Made by a program: the position numbers and the translations under genes. Positions 16,423 to 24,447 of a stretch of 64,000 nt of DNA are shown piece by piece. Every line of letters begins with the position of its first letter. Positions within the stretch are counted from its first letter, which is position 1. The DNA lies in assembly GCF_002949795.1 (NCBI RefSeq), contig NZ_CP026692.1, forward strand, positions 6,432,545 to 6,496,544. Reading direction: 5' to 3'. Under the pieces are notes generated by a model that made no database searches, was not told the DNA's origin, and worked only from the letters and a program-made list of their open reading frames with translations. This stretch comes from Nostoc sp. 'Lobaria pulmonaria (5183) cyanobiont'. Its GTDB lineage: Bacteria > Cyanobacteriota > Cyanobacteriia > Cyanobacteriales > Nostocaceae.

Positions 16423-16486
16423 TTGTCATTCCTTTTGGTCAACGCGATCGCACCCCGCCCCCAATCCCACACCGCGATCGCAAAAC

Positions 16487-16520
16487 AAAACCGCCCTTAC
16501 CAAGCAGGCAGGACGGTTTT
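16487..16520 (-). terminator. Rho-independent terminator of the 16519 gene
   Basis: AAAACCGCCC (16487-16496) and GGACGGTTTT (16511-16520) pair with one mismatch around a 14-nt loop, directly overlapping the stop of the leftward gene 16519-16881. Read leftward, the stem is followed by a T-rich run (GGCGGTTTTGTTTTG). Confidence 0.65.
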
Positions 16521-16881
16521 ATTCTTGAACGTCGTCTTCGACTTGTTGTGCTAATTCACGAAGTCCTTGTTTGATTACTTGCAATTCTTCTGTGAAAGCA
16601 CTCTCCAATTCTGTACTTTCTTTGTATCGGGTCTTAAGTCGATCTTGATGACCATGCACGTAACCATAAAAGGCTTTCTCTAACAACTCTAAACGACCTA
16701 GAAGTTTCCCAGCAGAAGAGTCTCCGTATTGGACATCTGCCCCAATGGTATCTCCTTGTTGGATATTGCCCGTATTAGTTCCCCTCTGCCCCTCAAGCCC
16801 ATAGCTTTCGCCAATTGCATTAAGTCCTCCCATTCCTCGTCCGTCAGTCGAATAGTTCTTGTTTTCATTGTGTCTCTTCAT
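16519..16881 (-). CDS. Gly-rich N-terminus plus coiled-coil protein (120 aa)
   Basis: I start at the internal ATG at 16881 (MKRHNENKNYSTDG), which has AAGGGAACAGAAA upstream. The longer reading frame would run through the operator palindromes. The first 60 residues are Gly/Asn-rich (GRGMGGLNAIGESYGLEGQRG); the rest is helical (LLGRLELLEKAFYGYVHGHQ, TEELQVIKQGLRELAQQVEDD). Operator copy 1 lies 20 bp upstream of the start, so expression is probably controlled there and it may be autoregulated. It is possibly a small regulator or partition accessory protein. The family is unknown. Confidence 0.5.
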   Translation of the reverse strand: MKRHNENKNYSTDGRGMGGLNAIGESYGLEGQRGTNTGNIQQGDTIGADVQYGDSSAGKLLGRLELLEKAFYGYVHGHQDRLKTRYKESTELESAFTEELQVIKQGLRELAQQVEDDVQE

Positions 16882-16900
16882 TTTCTGTTCCCTTATTTTA

Positions 16901-16986
16901 TGCATATGCAATTCGATTTTGCATATGCAGCTTGACAAAAGTACTTTGCATATGCAAACAATATAGCATTGCTTTGCATATGCAAA
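16901..16986. promoter_or_regulatory. Four-copy palindromic operator array (TTTGCATATGCAAA)
   Basis: Four palindromes share the core TGCATATGCA: 16901-16910, 16920-16929, and the extended perfect 14-mers TTTGCATATGCAAA at 16945-16958 and 16973-16986. Their centres are spaced 19, 27 and 28 bp. The array sits between the leftward gene (start 16881) and the rightward genes beginning at 17154. It is best read as a repressor or partition-site array controlling divergent transcription. Plasmid iterons are less likely, because the copies are dyads rather than direct repeats. Confidence 0.65.
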
Positions 16987-17153
16987 TCAAAATTTTAGCT
17001 CCCCCACGCCTAACCCTTTGCGTGGCATCACCGGAGCAAGCACCCGCGCCTTTGCGCGGAAACACCCTGAAGTTAATCACCAAAGAACCGAGCGCGGACA
17101 CGCGTTGTCTGCGCGGTGATATTTTGATGTCTGCACACTTGCCCAGGAGAAAA

Positions 17154-17339
17154 ATGACAACCACAATTCTAGAACTGCTTGCAAACCTAAAAATCTATCC
17201 CAGTGACACGGTGGTAACTATCAAAGACGTTGACGATCAGGAATTTTCCATCACTGATTTCCAGTCTGAAGGTAACGCCCTAACCATCGTCATCGGCGAG
17301 AAGGAATACGAAGAGGAGGAGGACGACGAAAAAAGCTAA
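17154..17339 (+). CDS. Small acidic protein (61 aa)
   Basis: The ATG is preceded by AGGAGAAAA, a strong ribosome binding site; longer upstream readings run through the operator array and are rejected. The sequence has a beta-hairpin-like body (TILELLANLKIYPSDTVVTIKDVDDQEFSITDFQ, shown only in part: YPSDTVVTIKDVDD) and an extremely acidic tail (EEEEDDE). It could mimic DNA charge or bind a basic partner. It is the first gene of a rightward series of small genes downstream of the operator array. Confidence 0.55.
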   Translation: MTTTILELLANLKIYPSDTVVTIKDVDDQEFSITDFQSEGNALTIVIGEKEYEEEEDDEKS

Positions 17340-17421
17340 TTGAAAAGGCGATCGCCTACCGTCCTACTGGAGCAATCGCCGACACAACAAATAAATGTTT
17401 ATCAATAAGGAAATTGTAACA

Positions 17422-17736
17422 ATGTCAAAGCCTCTAGGCTATTACACCAATTACACCCCAGGCGAAGAAACGTTGCTTGCAACCTTGCAAGATAACTATG
17501 GTGCAGCATTCGAGAAAATCAGCAAGCGAGAAAAGCTGGTTATCCTCACAGCTCTTGCATCACATATCGGCTGTCAGCTAGAAGGTGATTGTCGAGAGGA
17601 AATATTCACCATTACCAAGCAGATGAAAGAACAGCTGACCATTGATGACCAGCTAGGAATCATGGAAGCGATTATCGTTCAAATCCGCTGGGATCAAAAC
17701 TTTGTCGTTGAGAAACAGGAGTTGCCTATGCAATAA
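17422..17736 (+). CDS. Small helical hypothetical protein (104 aa)
   Basis: I prefer the ATG at 17422 (MSKPLGYYTNYTPGEETLL), with AAGG about 11 bases upstream, over the start nine codons earlier. The product is soluble and helical with mixed charge (LQDNYGAAFEKISKREKLVIL, ITKQMKEQLTIDDQLGIME). A clear terminator follows at 17772. No family is recognised; the setting suggests element maintenance cargo. Confidence 0.55.
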   Translation: MSKPLGYYTNYTPGEETLLATLQDNYGAAFEKISKREKLVILTALASHIGCQLEGDCREEIFTITKQMKEQLTIDDQLGIMEAIIVQIRWDQNFVVEKQELPMQ

Positions 17737-17771
17737 ACCCACTAACCACAACTCTAAAATTATAGGTTTGC

Positions 17772-17807
17772 ACCAGCGTGGACTGGAAGCTTGCGCTGGT
17801 CTTTTTT
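17772..17807 (+). terminator. Rho-independent terminator
   Basis: ACCAGCG (17772-17778) pairs perfectly with CGCTGGT (17794-17800), followed by C and six T residues. It ends the transcript of the 17154-17736 genes. Confidence 0.75.
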
Positions 17808-17836
17808 ACCCAATTAGGAATTAAGAATTTGGAATT

Positions 17837-18028
17837 ATGAATTACCGCGACCAACTAACACCGTGGGCGATTTTCCAACGTCTGTCCACTGGTCAAAATG
17901 TTTGCTTTTCTCGATTTCGTACCCGAACTGAGGCAGATGCTTACATGAGCATTCTTCGGCAAGGTAGCGGGAAGTTTGAGGTAGTTTACGATCTACCTCA
18001 ACCTCAACCGCAAGAAGTTCAAGGATAG
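17837..18028 (+). CDS. Small basic protein (63 aa), plasmid-type
   Basis: MNYRDQLTPWAIFQRLSTGQ, then VCFSRFRTRTEADAYMSILR and FEVVYDLPQPQP. The pattern of an aromatic start, R-x-R-x-x-x-A-D-A and a final V-V-Y-D-L-P is one I associate with short genes on Nostoc plasmids. The opposite-strand ORF here is its shadow. The function is unknown. Confidence 0.5.
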   Translation: MNYRDQLTPWAIFQRLSTGQNVCFSRFRTRTEADAYMSILRQGSGKFEVVYDLPQPQPQEVQG

Positions 18029-18135
18029 CGTGAATCAAATTGCGATCGCGCTTCTTAACCAGAGTGCGATCGCTAATGAATTCATCTACCCAAACACTTA
18101 AAACGTGAACAAGTCAAAAATATCATATTAAGCAA

Positions 18136-18471
18136 ATGCAAGTAACAACCATTACTTACCAAAGAGTCTTAAATCTCGGCGACTACAATTCGGCACGACT
18201 AGAAAAAACTGCCGTAATACCTGATGACTATGAAGATCATGAAGTCGCAACACAGATAATTATAGAAAGTGTTGAGCGCCAAATTCATGAGGAGCATATA
18301 CACAACCAACTTGATAAAGAAATTAGAGACAGGAAAAAAGAATTAGCGGCTCTCAAGGCAGAGTACAAGGCGCTCCAGAAAGAGCTTGGAATCCTTAATG
18401 AGCAGAACTTAGTGGACAATCTCATTTTAAATGCTGGGGGTGCTGCAAGCGATGACCCGGCAGATTTTTAA
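18136..18471 (+). CDS. Small protein with coiled coil (111 aa), plasmid-type
   Basis: It begins MQVTTITYQRVLNLGDYNSARL, a start typical of a small protein recurrent in cyanobacterial plasmids and islands. An acidic middle (IPDDYEDHEVATQI) follows, then a charged helix likely to form a coiled coil (KEIRDRKKELAALKAEYKAL). No enzyme motif is seen. It precedes the 18504 gene by 32 bp in what looks like one transcript. Confidence 0.55.
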   Translation: MQVTTITYQRVLNLGDYNSARLEKTAVIPDDYEDHEVATQIIIESVERQIHEEHIHNQLDKEIRDRKKELAALKAEYKALQKELGILNEQNLVDNLILNAGGAASDDPADF

Positions 18472-18503
18472 CTGAGAAGCTTAAAAAATCGGAGAAACAT
18501 TTC

Positions 18504-18758
18504 ATGAATATTGAACCAGACGAAGACGAATTACTTAACGGTTCCCCAGATCCGTCCTGGGAATACTATCTGCTTTGGCATCGAATTAAGAGCATCCAAG
18601 CTCAGATTGAAAAGGGTTTAATGGCAATAAGTGAAGCGCAAACTGTAAATTATGAAATCGAATTCGAGGTCATGAATTTACTTATTCCACCCTTCAATGA
18701 GCTAAAGCAAATCATTACTGAACTACATCCTGAACCCTATCCCAACAGACCCGCCTGA
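18504..18758 (+). CDS. Small acidic helical protein (84 aa)
   Basis: MNIEPDEDELLNGSPDPSWE is followed by a helical body (YYLLWHRIKSIQAQIEKGLM, NYEIEFEVMNLLIPPFNELK). It is preceded by GGAGAAACATTTC as a ribosome binding site. It is the last gene before the structured non-coding leader of the DEDD recombinase. No family is recognised. Confidence 0.5.
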   Translation: MNIEPDEDELLNGSPDPSWEYYLLWHRIKSIQAQIEKGLMAISEAQTVNYEIEFEVMNLLIPPFNELKQIITELHPEPYPNRPA

Positions 18759-18761
18759 TGA

Positions 18762-19010
18762 GGCTAGCTGACACACTAGCCGAAACGGTGGCAACAAACA
18801 ATGCCACCGTCGCGGGTTGTGTTCAAAGCAATCCGCAAGTTAATTAGAGAAAGTGCGGCGTTCAAGAGGAATTACGCCACTGAACTGCGGCGTTCACAAG
18901 TTCATGCGCAACACTTCTCTATTAATTCCCCGAATGCGTTTACTCCTGAATCGCGCCCCTTTTATGTGGGGCGTTAGGGTGATTCGTGCGCTATTAATTT
19001 CGGGAGATCC
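18762..19010 (+). ncRNA. Highly structured leader upstream of DEDD recombinase
   Basis: This ~250-nt gene-free stretch holds several stems: GGCTAG/CTAGCC near 18762; ACGGTGGCA (18785-18793) with TGCCACCGT (18802-18810), perfect; a long bulged stem between TTAATTAGAGAAAGTGCG (from 18840) and CGCAACACTTCTCTATTAA (from 18907); and CGCCCC (18954-18959) with GGGGCG (18968-18973). Inside the long stem the motif TGCGGCGTTCA occurs twice (near 18854 and 18886). IS110-family recombinases carry a guide (bridge) RNA in such flanking non-coding DNA. Whether this one does is untested; it could equally be an ordinary regulatory leader. Confidence 0.4.
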
Positions 19011-19015
19011 AAAGG

Positions 19016-20443
19016 ATGCCAGTCCTTGAAAACCACCATTATTTACGCAGAACCATGACAACAGAATTAATAATTTTGGGAATTGATGTTAGTAAGTCAA
19101 GCGTAACATCTCACATTTTAACACAATACCCCAAGGGTGGATTGCAAGCATATTGGAATAAAACAAGAAATAAAGCATCTACTTTATATCCGGCTTTTTA
19201 CTCCAATCCTGATGCTAAGAAAAAACAGAAATCAGCTTTTGACTTTGCTGATTATCTAGCAGAAATCAAGCCAGATTATGCAATCTTAGAGCCAACTGGA
19301 AACCACTATTCAAAACTGTGGGCATCCATCCTCAAGAAGTTAGAAATTAAAATTCTCTGGGTTGGTCATGTGGAATTGCGCCGTTATCGCGGGGGCAAAA
19401 ACCTCCCAAATAAAAGCGATCCGGCTGACGCTTTAGCAATGGCTGCTTACGGTCACGATCCAGATCATCGGCTGGAAACTGGGGAATTAAACATAAGATA
19501 CTTTCTCATGCACCGCCCCGAACCCATTGATGAACTCCGCGACTTGTGCCAACAACTTGAACATCTCAACAGAGTGCAATCGCCAATTGTGAATTATGCA
19601 AGGCAACTTCTAGCTTGGCAGTTTCCAGAAATGGCGCACACTAAGAGTGCATCTAGTAAGCCAGGATTACTACCGCCACTTTGGGGATGGTTAGCTAAGA
19701 GGCTGGAAATTTCACCCGCCGCCAAAACCCGAATTGAAAATCGCTATAAAATTTCCATTGCCCAAGACTATAAAATTGAGTTTGACCCAATCCTAGAGTT
19801 ACACGCTGGTTGGATGTGCGATATCTCACTTTTTGAGCAGCACTTGGAAGCAAGAATCGCTCAAATGCTGTCTCTGAGTGAATTTAAGCCTTACATGAGC
19901 GTGTTTGACAAATTCGGTTTTGGGTTGAGAGTGCGATCGCGGTTGCTGACTCGAATTTACCCCTTTGAGTCGTTCCTGGGTGTCAATAGCAGGCCCGTTA
20001 TTGAATACGAAGTGCGAGAGGTAAAGAAAACTGAGCGCGATGCCAAAGGCGGCAAGCTACGCAAAAATGGAGAAACCACCGTAAGGCGATTAGCCGGCGA
20101 TACCAAACGAATTAAACGCAACCGCAGCCGCGACACTTTTAAAATGCGTTTAGGTATGGGCACTATTTTGGAACAATCCGGGGATGGACTTGTTGAAAAA
20201 GCTAGCGGCTCGTCGCTGTGCCGAATTAGTCTGTGGCAGTACGTTTTAACCGGCGTAGAAACTGGAAGACTGCCAGAAAACGAACTGACCGGGAAACTAA
20301 TTAACTACCGCGACTCACTCAAAGCTAACGTCAGTGAACAAGGTGAGAAACTGTTAGGTGGTAAGCACATCCAAGGTAAACTAATGAGTAAAGTAGTAAA
20401 TCTACTGTTCCAAGAATTGTGTAAAATAATTCCCCTAATATGA
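19016..20443 (+). CDS. DEDD recombinase, IS110/Piv-like (475 aa)
   Basis: RuvC-like DEDD motifs are visible: Asp in ILGIDVSKSSV (about residue 24), Glu in ILEPTGNHY (about 92), and the Asp pair in NKSDPADALAMA (about 138-142). The C-terminal half contains a helix-hairpin-like part (FDKFGFGLRVRSRLL) and the Ser-rich segment KASGSSLCRIS expected in transposase_20-type domains. At 475 residues it is longer than typical IS110 transposases (~340-400), with an insertion around 330-380. The start at 19016 has GGAG 9 bp upstream; the ATG at 19054 is the alternative. A coupled downstream gene and a single copy suggest a resident recombinase rather than an IS. Confidence 0.7.
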   Translation: MPVLENHHYLRRTMTTELIILGIDVSKSSVTSHILTQYPKGGLQAYWNKTRNKASTLYPAFYSNPDAKKKQKSAFDFADYLAEIKPDYAILEPTGNHYSKLWASILKKLEIKILWVGHVELRRYRGGKNLPNKSDPADALAMAAYGHDPDHRLETGELNIRYFLMHRPEPIDELRDLCQQLEHLNRVQSPIVNYARQLLAWQFPEMAHTKSASSKPGLLPPLWGWLAKRLEISPAAKTRIENRYKISIAQDYKIEFDPILELHAGWMCDISLFEQHLEARIAQMLSLSEFKPYMSVFDKFGFGLRVRSRLLTRIYPFESFLGVNSRPVIEYEVREVKKTERDAKGGKLRKNGETTVRRLAGDTKRIKRNRSRDTFKMRLGMGTILEQSGDGLVEKASGSSLCRISLWQYVLTGVETGRLPENELTGKLINYRDSLKANVSEQGEKLLGGKHIQGKLMSKVVNLLFQELCKIIPLI

Positions 20444-20757
20444 CTCGCTACTACAAGTTAGAGGGACACACACCTGTTAGTGTTAATTTTAAGGAATGGG
20501 CAGTCTGGCGCAATACAGCTAACACACAAGTTATCGTTTCTGTTCTTCATGATTGCATCAGTGTTTCAACTGTATTTCTGGGAATAAATATCGGAACTGC
20601 CGAACAACCCAAAATTTTTGAGTCATTGGTAACTGGAGGGAGTTGTGATCGTGAAAAACGTTTCTACTCGACTTGGGAAGAAGCGATATCGGGGCACTAT
20701 GACCTAATCATCCAGTCCATCGCTACCACACCGCCAAGTGACTTGTCTCTAAGTTAA
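20440..20757 (+). CDS. Small plasmid/phage-type protein (105 aa)
   Basis: The ATG overlaps the recombinase stop (ATGA), so the two are translationally coupled. The signature ISVSTVFLGINIG followed by FESLVTGG and a C-terminal Y-S-T-W-E-E-A-x-x-G-H (YSTWEEAISGHYDLI) belongs to a small protein family I know from many phages and plasmids, of unknown function. Coupling to a DEDD recombinase is notable. Confidence 0.65.
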   Translation: MTRYYKLEGHTPVSVNFKEWAVWRNTANTQVIVSVLHDCISVSTVFLGINIGTAEQPKIFESLVTGGSCDREKRFYSTWEEAISGHYDLIIQSIATTPPSDLSLS

Positions 20758-20899
20758 CTCTAACTTTATGTCATGGTTATGTAACTACCATTCCCCATTC
20801 CCCAAAAAGTTTCAGTTACCCTGAACTTGTGTGAAGCTATAAGAGAATGAAGAATCAAATTCTCTTCTACTAATCAGTTCTAACTTGCCTTTTGTAAAT

Positions 20900-21088
20900 A
20901 TGCCTTCAATTAGCTACAACCGCACCGACAGCCAGCAGCCACAAAGCATTACCATTGAAGGTTATGTTGTCCGGCCAGGATTACACATTCTCAGTTACGC
21001 GCAACTCAAGTTGCTACGAGAGCAAACACAGCATCATTCTCAGCTTGAATCTCTAGTGAGCCAAGGTGTCATTAAGTTGACTGGTTAA
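20900..21088 (+). CDS. Small hypothetical protein (62 aa)
   Basis: I choose ATG 20900 (MPSISYNRTDSQQPQSITIE) over the TTG five codons earlier. The rest reads GYVVRPGLHILSYAQLKLLR and ends SQGVIKLTG. This is a possible small beta-alpha DNA-binding fold, but there is no recognised family. It is followed by repeats and a hairpin at 21302. Confidence 0.4.
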   Translation: MPSISYNRTDSQQPQSITIEGYVVRPGLHILSYAQLKLLREQTQHHSQLESLVSQGVIKLTG

Positions 21089-21301
21089 ATGAATTCTAGT
21101 AATAAATTTATCATAGCGTTGGTTTCGACTTCTGTGCGAGACGCTCTTGCGTTCGCTCAACCAACTGAGTGGTCGAGAGTTAAGTGAACTTGTACTGAGC
21201 GACTCGTGCCGAGCGGAGCCGAGGTAAGTCGAAGTAGTCGAAACTCGTCAACATAGGTATTTTTTTCATCAGAAATCACCTTAATAGTCGTCAACTCACT
21301 T

Positions 21302-21350
21302 GCAATTCATCTCATCACCTGCTTATTGGGTAGATGATGAGATGAATTGC
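21302..21350. terminator. Perfect 16-bp hairpin between convergent genes
   Basis: GCAATTCATCTCATCA (21302-21317) and its exact complement (21335-21350) enclose a 17-nt loop. It lies between the rightward gene ending at 21088 and the leftward gene ending at 21366, a natural place for a bidirectional terminator. No clear T-run follows. Interspersed repeat sequence (GCGAGACGCTCTTGCG and neighbours) fills 21130-21250. Confidence 0.45.
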
Positions 21351-21365
21351 TGTATCAGTTAAGTT

Positions 21366-21548
21366 CTAAGTAGGTGAGTCGGAACGTCCTATTTGCTGAC
21401 GAATGGTATCAATAGAAGCATTAAGACCAGCCAGTTTGGACTCTAAATCATCTCGCATCCAAATCAAGAATTTTAATTTCCGCTCTAAGCTAGTTTTGTG
21501 CGAAATGGGTTCGCTTCCGTAACATGGATTACCCCAAAAAGGAAACAT
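21366..21548 (-). CDS. Small coiled-coil protein (60 aa)
   Basis: Starts MFPFWGNPCYGSEPISHK and continues as a helix LERKLKFLIWMRDDLESKLA, GLNASIDTIRQQIG. AGAGG stands 8-12 bases upstream of the ATG at 21548, supporting this start. It is the last small gene of the accessory block. The function is unknown. Confidence 0.5.
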   Translation of the reverse strand: MFPFWGNPCYGSEPISHKTSLERKLKFLIWMRDDLESKLAGLNASIDTIRQQIGRSDSPT

Positions 21549-22162
21549 ATTTTACCTCTGTATTTAGCTTTTGTAAGAGTGCAATAGATTGCACCACTAC
21601 ATTCTGACGAATAACAATCAGACTGGTGTATGTAACAACCGACCATTATTGTGGGTGCTTAACGAACTTTTGCTAAAAGTTGTCTCTTGAATTGGTGGAG
21701 GTATTTAACCAAACTGCTGTCAATTCTATCCACTTTCTCCTCTAAGAAAAAGTTGAAGTGATAATGCCAGGTTAAAAAGTTCTGGCAATTTGGCATCACA
21801 ACTCTGTATTTTGCGGTTTAAATAAGATATCAACAGAACAGAACAACCACAAATCGCCAGTTGTTGACCCAACGCTGTAAAATAACTCAGCAGCCAATTC
21901 ATAGCGTTTGGTCATCGCTTCTCTACGAGACGCTGCGCGAACGTTACAACTGGCTAGTAATTTACTAGAAAACCCATAGTAAAAGTGCCTATACTAGAAA
22001 GCTGTCTTAATACGGCTGGTAAAATAAAGGTGAAGTACCCGCAAATCAACATACTTATATCAGTGTAAATACTTCTAATAATAGATGACTTGGTAAAAGG
22101 GAAAGGGATAATGCAGAAAGGCGTAATATTCTAAGACCAATTACTGAGTAGGAAATTACTTT
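21549..22162. other. Gap right of the accessory block
   Basis: No gene is visible. It contains an interspersed repeat at about 21914-21950 (ATCGCTTCTCTACGAGACGC) and AT-rich sequence likely to carry the aldo/keto reductase promoter. I looked here for a copy of the tRNA-like end (TTCAAGTCCAGG) and saw none. Confidence 0.5.
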
Positions 22163-23143
22163 ATGAGAACCAGAAAGCTAGGCAAACAAGGGTTAGAAGT
22201 TTCAACTATCGGACTTGGTTGCATGGGAATGTCTGAGTTCTATAGCGGTCGGGATGAAACTGAGGCGATCGCGACAATTCATCGGGCATTAGAACTTGGA
22301 GTTAATTTTCTTGATACTGCTGATATGTATGGGCCGTTTACCAACGAGCAACTAGTAGGCAGAGCAATTAAAGATCGCCGAGATCGAGTAGTTTTAGCAA
22401 CTAAATTTGGCAATGTCCGTACTGAAGATGGTGGTTTTAAAGGGGTTGATGGTAGACCAGAATATGTCCATCAAGCTTGCGATGCCTCGCTAAAACGTCT
22501 GGGGGTGGAAGTGATTGACCTCTATTATCAACATCGAGTAGATCCAACTGTCCCCATTGAAGATACTGTCGGGGCAATGGCAGAGTTAGTCAAACTGGGA
22601 AAAGTGCGTTATTTGGGGCTTTCGGAAGCTGCTCCGGCGACGATTCGACGGGCTGTAGCAGTTCACCCGATTACTGCACTGCAAACAGAATACTCTCTTT
22701 GGAGTCGAGAGCCAGAGGATGAAATTTTACCGACTGTGCGGGAATTAGGAATTGGGTTTGTTCCTTATAGCCCATTAGGAAGAGGATTTTTATCAGGTGC
22801 GATCGCTAGCCCTGACGATCTTGCACCTGATGACTATCGAAGAAATTCTCCTCGCTTTCAAGGTGATAATTTTTATAAAAACCTGCAATTAGTAGAGCAA
22901 GTCAAAGCGATCGCCAGCGAAAAAGGAGTAACTTCTAGTCAGCTTGCTTTAGCATGGCTATTCGCTCAAGGAGAAGATATTGTCCCAATACCTGGTACAA
23001 AACGCCGTACTTACTTGGAGGAGAATATTGCAGCTGCCGAAATTACCCTGACTGAACAAGAGTTGAATCGACTTGAAACAGTTGCACCAAAAAATGTGGC
23101 AGCAGGTGAACGCTACCCTGATATGAGTACTGTTAACCGTTGA
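22163..23143 (+). CDS. Aldo/keto reductase (AKR13-like)
   Basis: The 326-residue protein has the AKR catalytic tetrad: Asp51 and Tyr56 in FLDTADMYG, Lys81 in LATKFG, and His in DLYYQHRVD (about 122). NADPH-binding residues lie in PIPGTKR near the C-terminus. The N-terminus [22 protein letters not shown] is typical of the family. Likely reaction: NADPH-dependent reduction of aldehydes or ketones, often detoxification of reactive carbonyls. It is cytoplasmic. A weak ribosome binding site (TAGGAAA) precedes the start. The exact substrate is unknown. Confidence 0.93.
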   Translation: MRTRKLGKQGLEVSTIGLGCMGMSEFYSGRDETEAIATIHRALELGVNFLDTADMYGPFTNEQLVGRAIKDRRDRVVLATKFGNVRTEDGGFKGVDGRPEYVHQACDASLKRLGVEVIDLYYQHRVDPTVPIEDTVGAMAELVKLGKVRYLGLSEAAPATIRRAVAVHPITALQTEYSLWSREPEDEILPTVRELGIGFVPYSPLGRGFLSGAIASPDDLAPDDYRRNSPRFQGDNFYKNLQLVEQVKAIASEKGVTSSQLALAWLFAQGEDIVPIPGTKRRTYLEENIAAAEITLTEQELNRLETVAPKNVAAGERYPDMSTVNR

Positions 23144-23283
23144 TCCATCTGAGTGCTGGAGTATTTTTCCAAATTCTGCTTTAGATGCACAAGCAGATAT
23201 TACCGCAGCTTAACCCAGAATTCTGAGAGAAAATGTCAAAAGTAGCGATCGCTATTTTATCGGCTACATATCTGGATACTCAT

Positions 23284-23481
23284 TCAATCATCTGGAAACT
23301 GCCAGCACGAGATATGTTCAATATCTTTGCTGCCACATTTACAACAGACTGCATCAATCACAGAGTCCACCCATTCATAGCTACAACTACGACAATGACA
23401 GAAAATGTTATTGCGGTTAGCCATTTCAATACCTTGATGCCACTGTTGTAGTTGAGAAGAGTCTGGAAAAGCTTCTGACAT
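23284..23481 (-). CDS. Small zinc-ribbon protein (65 aa)
   Basis: Two cysteine knuckles, IFCHCRSCSYEW and AVCCKCGSKDIEH, form a plausible zinc ribbon. The N-terminus SEAFPDSSQLQQWHQGIEMA is helical. ACGAGG lies at ribosome-binding distance before the ATG at 23481. The plus-strand ORF over the same bases is rejected as a shadow. Such proteins are often small regulators; no specific role is known. Confidence 0.6.
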   Translation of the reverse strand: MSEAFPDSSQLQQWHQGIEMANRNNIFCHCRSCSYEWVDSVIDAVCCKCGSKDIEHISCWQFPDD

Positions 23482-23515
23482 TTCATCAAACCTCGTTTAT
23501 GTCATTGTCTGTATT

Positions 23516-24016
23516 ATGAGCCTAACAAGCCCTAAAGTGAATAACTCAGTATTAATCGCCCTGACGATCGCCGTGTCTATAACGCTATCGCCTGTTAGCA
23601 TTGCTGGTACTGTCCAAGGTTCAACCCATACTATCAAAATGTCTTCATTTAACCTCAGTTCCCAAAAATGGCAAAACCGGGTGCTGCTACTCTTTGCGCC
23701 ATCTGTTGATAACCATAACTATCAGCAACAGATGCAGGTATTTAACCAGCACCAAAATGGTTTTAAAGATCGGGATTTAGTTCTGGTTAAAGTTTTGGCA
23801 ACAGATAAAAGCTATGCCAACGGACAGTTAATAGATGAGTCTTCTGCTGCCAATTTGCGAAATCGCTTTGGGGTTGATAAAGAAAATTTTCGTGTCATTT
23901 TAATTGGCAAAGATGGTGGTGTTAAGCGCCAAGAAACTACACCAGTACAAGCAACAGCAATTTTTGAGCAAATTGACGCTATGCCCATGCGTCAGCAAGA
24001 AATGCAAGAACGATAA
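23516..24016 (+). CDS. DUF4174 exported protein
   Basis: The 166-residue protein has an N-terminal signal peptide (VLIALTIAVSITLSPVSIAG, cleavage after about residue 30). A DUF4174-type, thioredoxin-fold-like domain follows: WQNRVLLLFAPSVDNHNYQQ, FKDRDLVLVKVL, RNRFGVDKENFRVILIGKDG. The domain lacks a CxxC redox pair. The expected location is the periplasm. The family is known from many cyanobacteria but has no assigned biochemical role. Confidence 0.8.
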   Translation: MSLTSPKVNNSVLIALTIAVSITLSPVSIAGTVQGSTHTIKMSSFNLSSQKWQNRVLLLFAPSVDNHNYQQQMQVFNQHQNGFKDRDLVLVKVLATDKSYANGQLIDESSAANLRNRFGVDKENFRVILIGKDGGVKRQETTPVQATAIFEQIDAMPMRQQEMQER

Positions 24017-24259
24017 ATTGGTAAAGCAGTTGGTTTTATTGTTTAATACTAATGCAAGTACAGGTAATTGCCCTTTACTACAAATGCTACGCCAATTCTT
24101 AAGCGCAAACCTCTTACAGCATCAGAGTTCTACAAATTGAGTAAACTTAAGTGCGAACCTACAAAAGTATCTGTTTTCAAACCTGAGCTTAATTCTTCAA
24201 GTAGATGAGAACACTCATTAAAAACGCATATACTGCAATTATCAAGCAATGAATTTATT

Positions 24260-24295
24260 AGCTCCTAGTTTTAGACCTACTAGGAGCTTTTTTTT
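24260..24295 (+). terminator. Strong rho-independent terminator
   Basis: AGCTCCTAG (24260-24268) and CTAGGAGCT (24280-24288) pair perfectly around an 11-nt loop, followed by eight T residues. The nearest upstream gene ends at 24016, about 240 bp away, so the terminator may end a long 3' UTR or a small RNA made from 24017-24259, where I see no ORF with coding character. Confidence 0.8.
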
Positions 24296-24447
24296 ATTAT
24301 CCATCTCTAATTAAGGGAGTTCATCACAAGAAGTAATAGCGTTCATCCTTAAGGCTATTAGTAATTGCTTCTGTTGGTAGATTGAATGTCAATATTTGGA
24401 TTGCTATTGTGTATTTGTCACTAAAAAACGTTTATTAAATAAAAACA

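Larger units (their letters stand above)
8566..21548. mobile_element. Putative integrated element (accessory block)
   Basis: The block starts at a tRNA-like sequence and holds a tyrosine recombinase, a DEDD recombinase, a replication-like gene, a palindromic operator array and about twenty small genes of plasmid or phage character. None is a recognised metabolic gene. To the left lie two gene remnants; to the right, ordinary chromosomal genes resume at 22163. I could not find a direct repeat of the tRNA-like end on the right side, so the boundaries are approximate and the right border is arbitrary (end of the last small accessory gene). It could be an integrative plasmid, a satellite-type prophage, or several merged islands. 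Confidence 0.45.

Noticed and set aside
16901-16986. Plasmid replication iterons
   Set aside because: The copies are palindromes with uneven spacing and lie between divergent promoters, fitting operators better than direct-repeat iterons.
19016-20443. Complete IS110-type insertion sequence
   Set aside because: No terminal features or target boundary seen; the gene is translationally coupled to a downstream plasmid-type gene. Kept as a resident recombinase.
20760-22160. Direct repeat of the tRNA-like 3' end as right attachment site
   Set aside because: I looked for TTCAAGTCCAGG and CTGGGCA-type copies here and found none, so no att pair is claimed.
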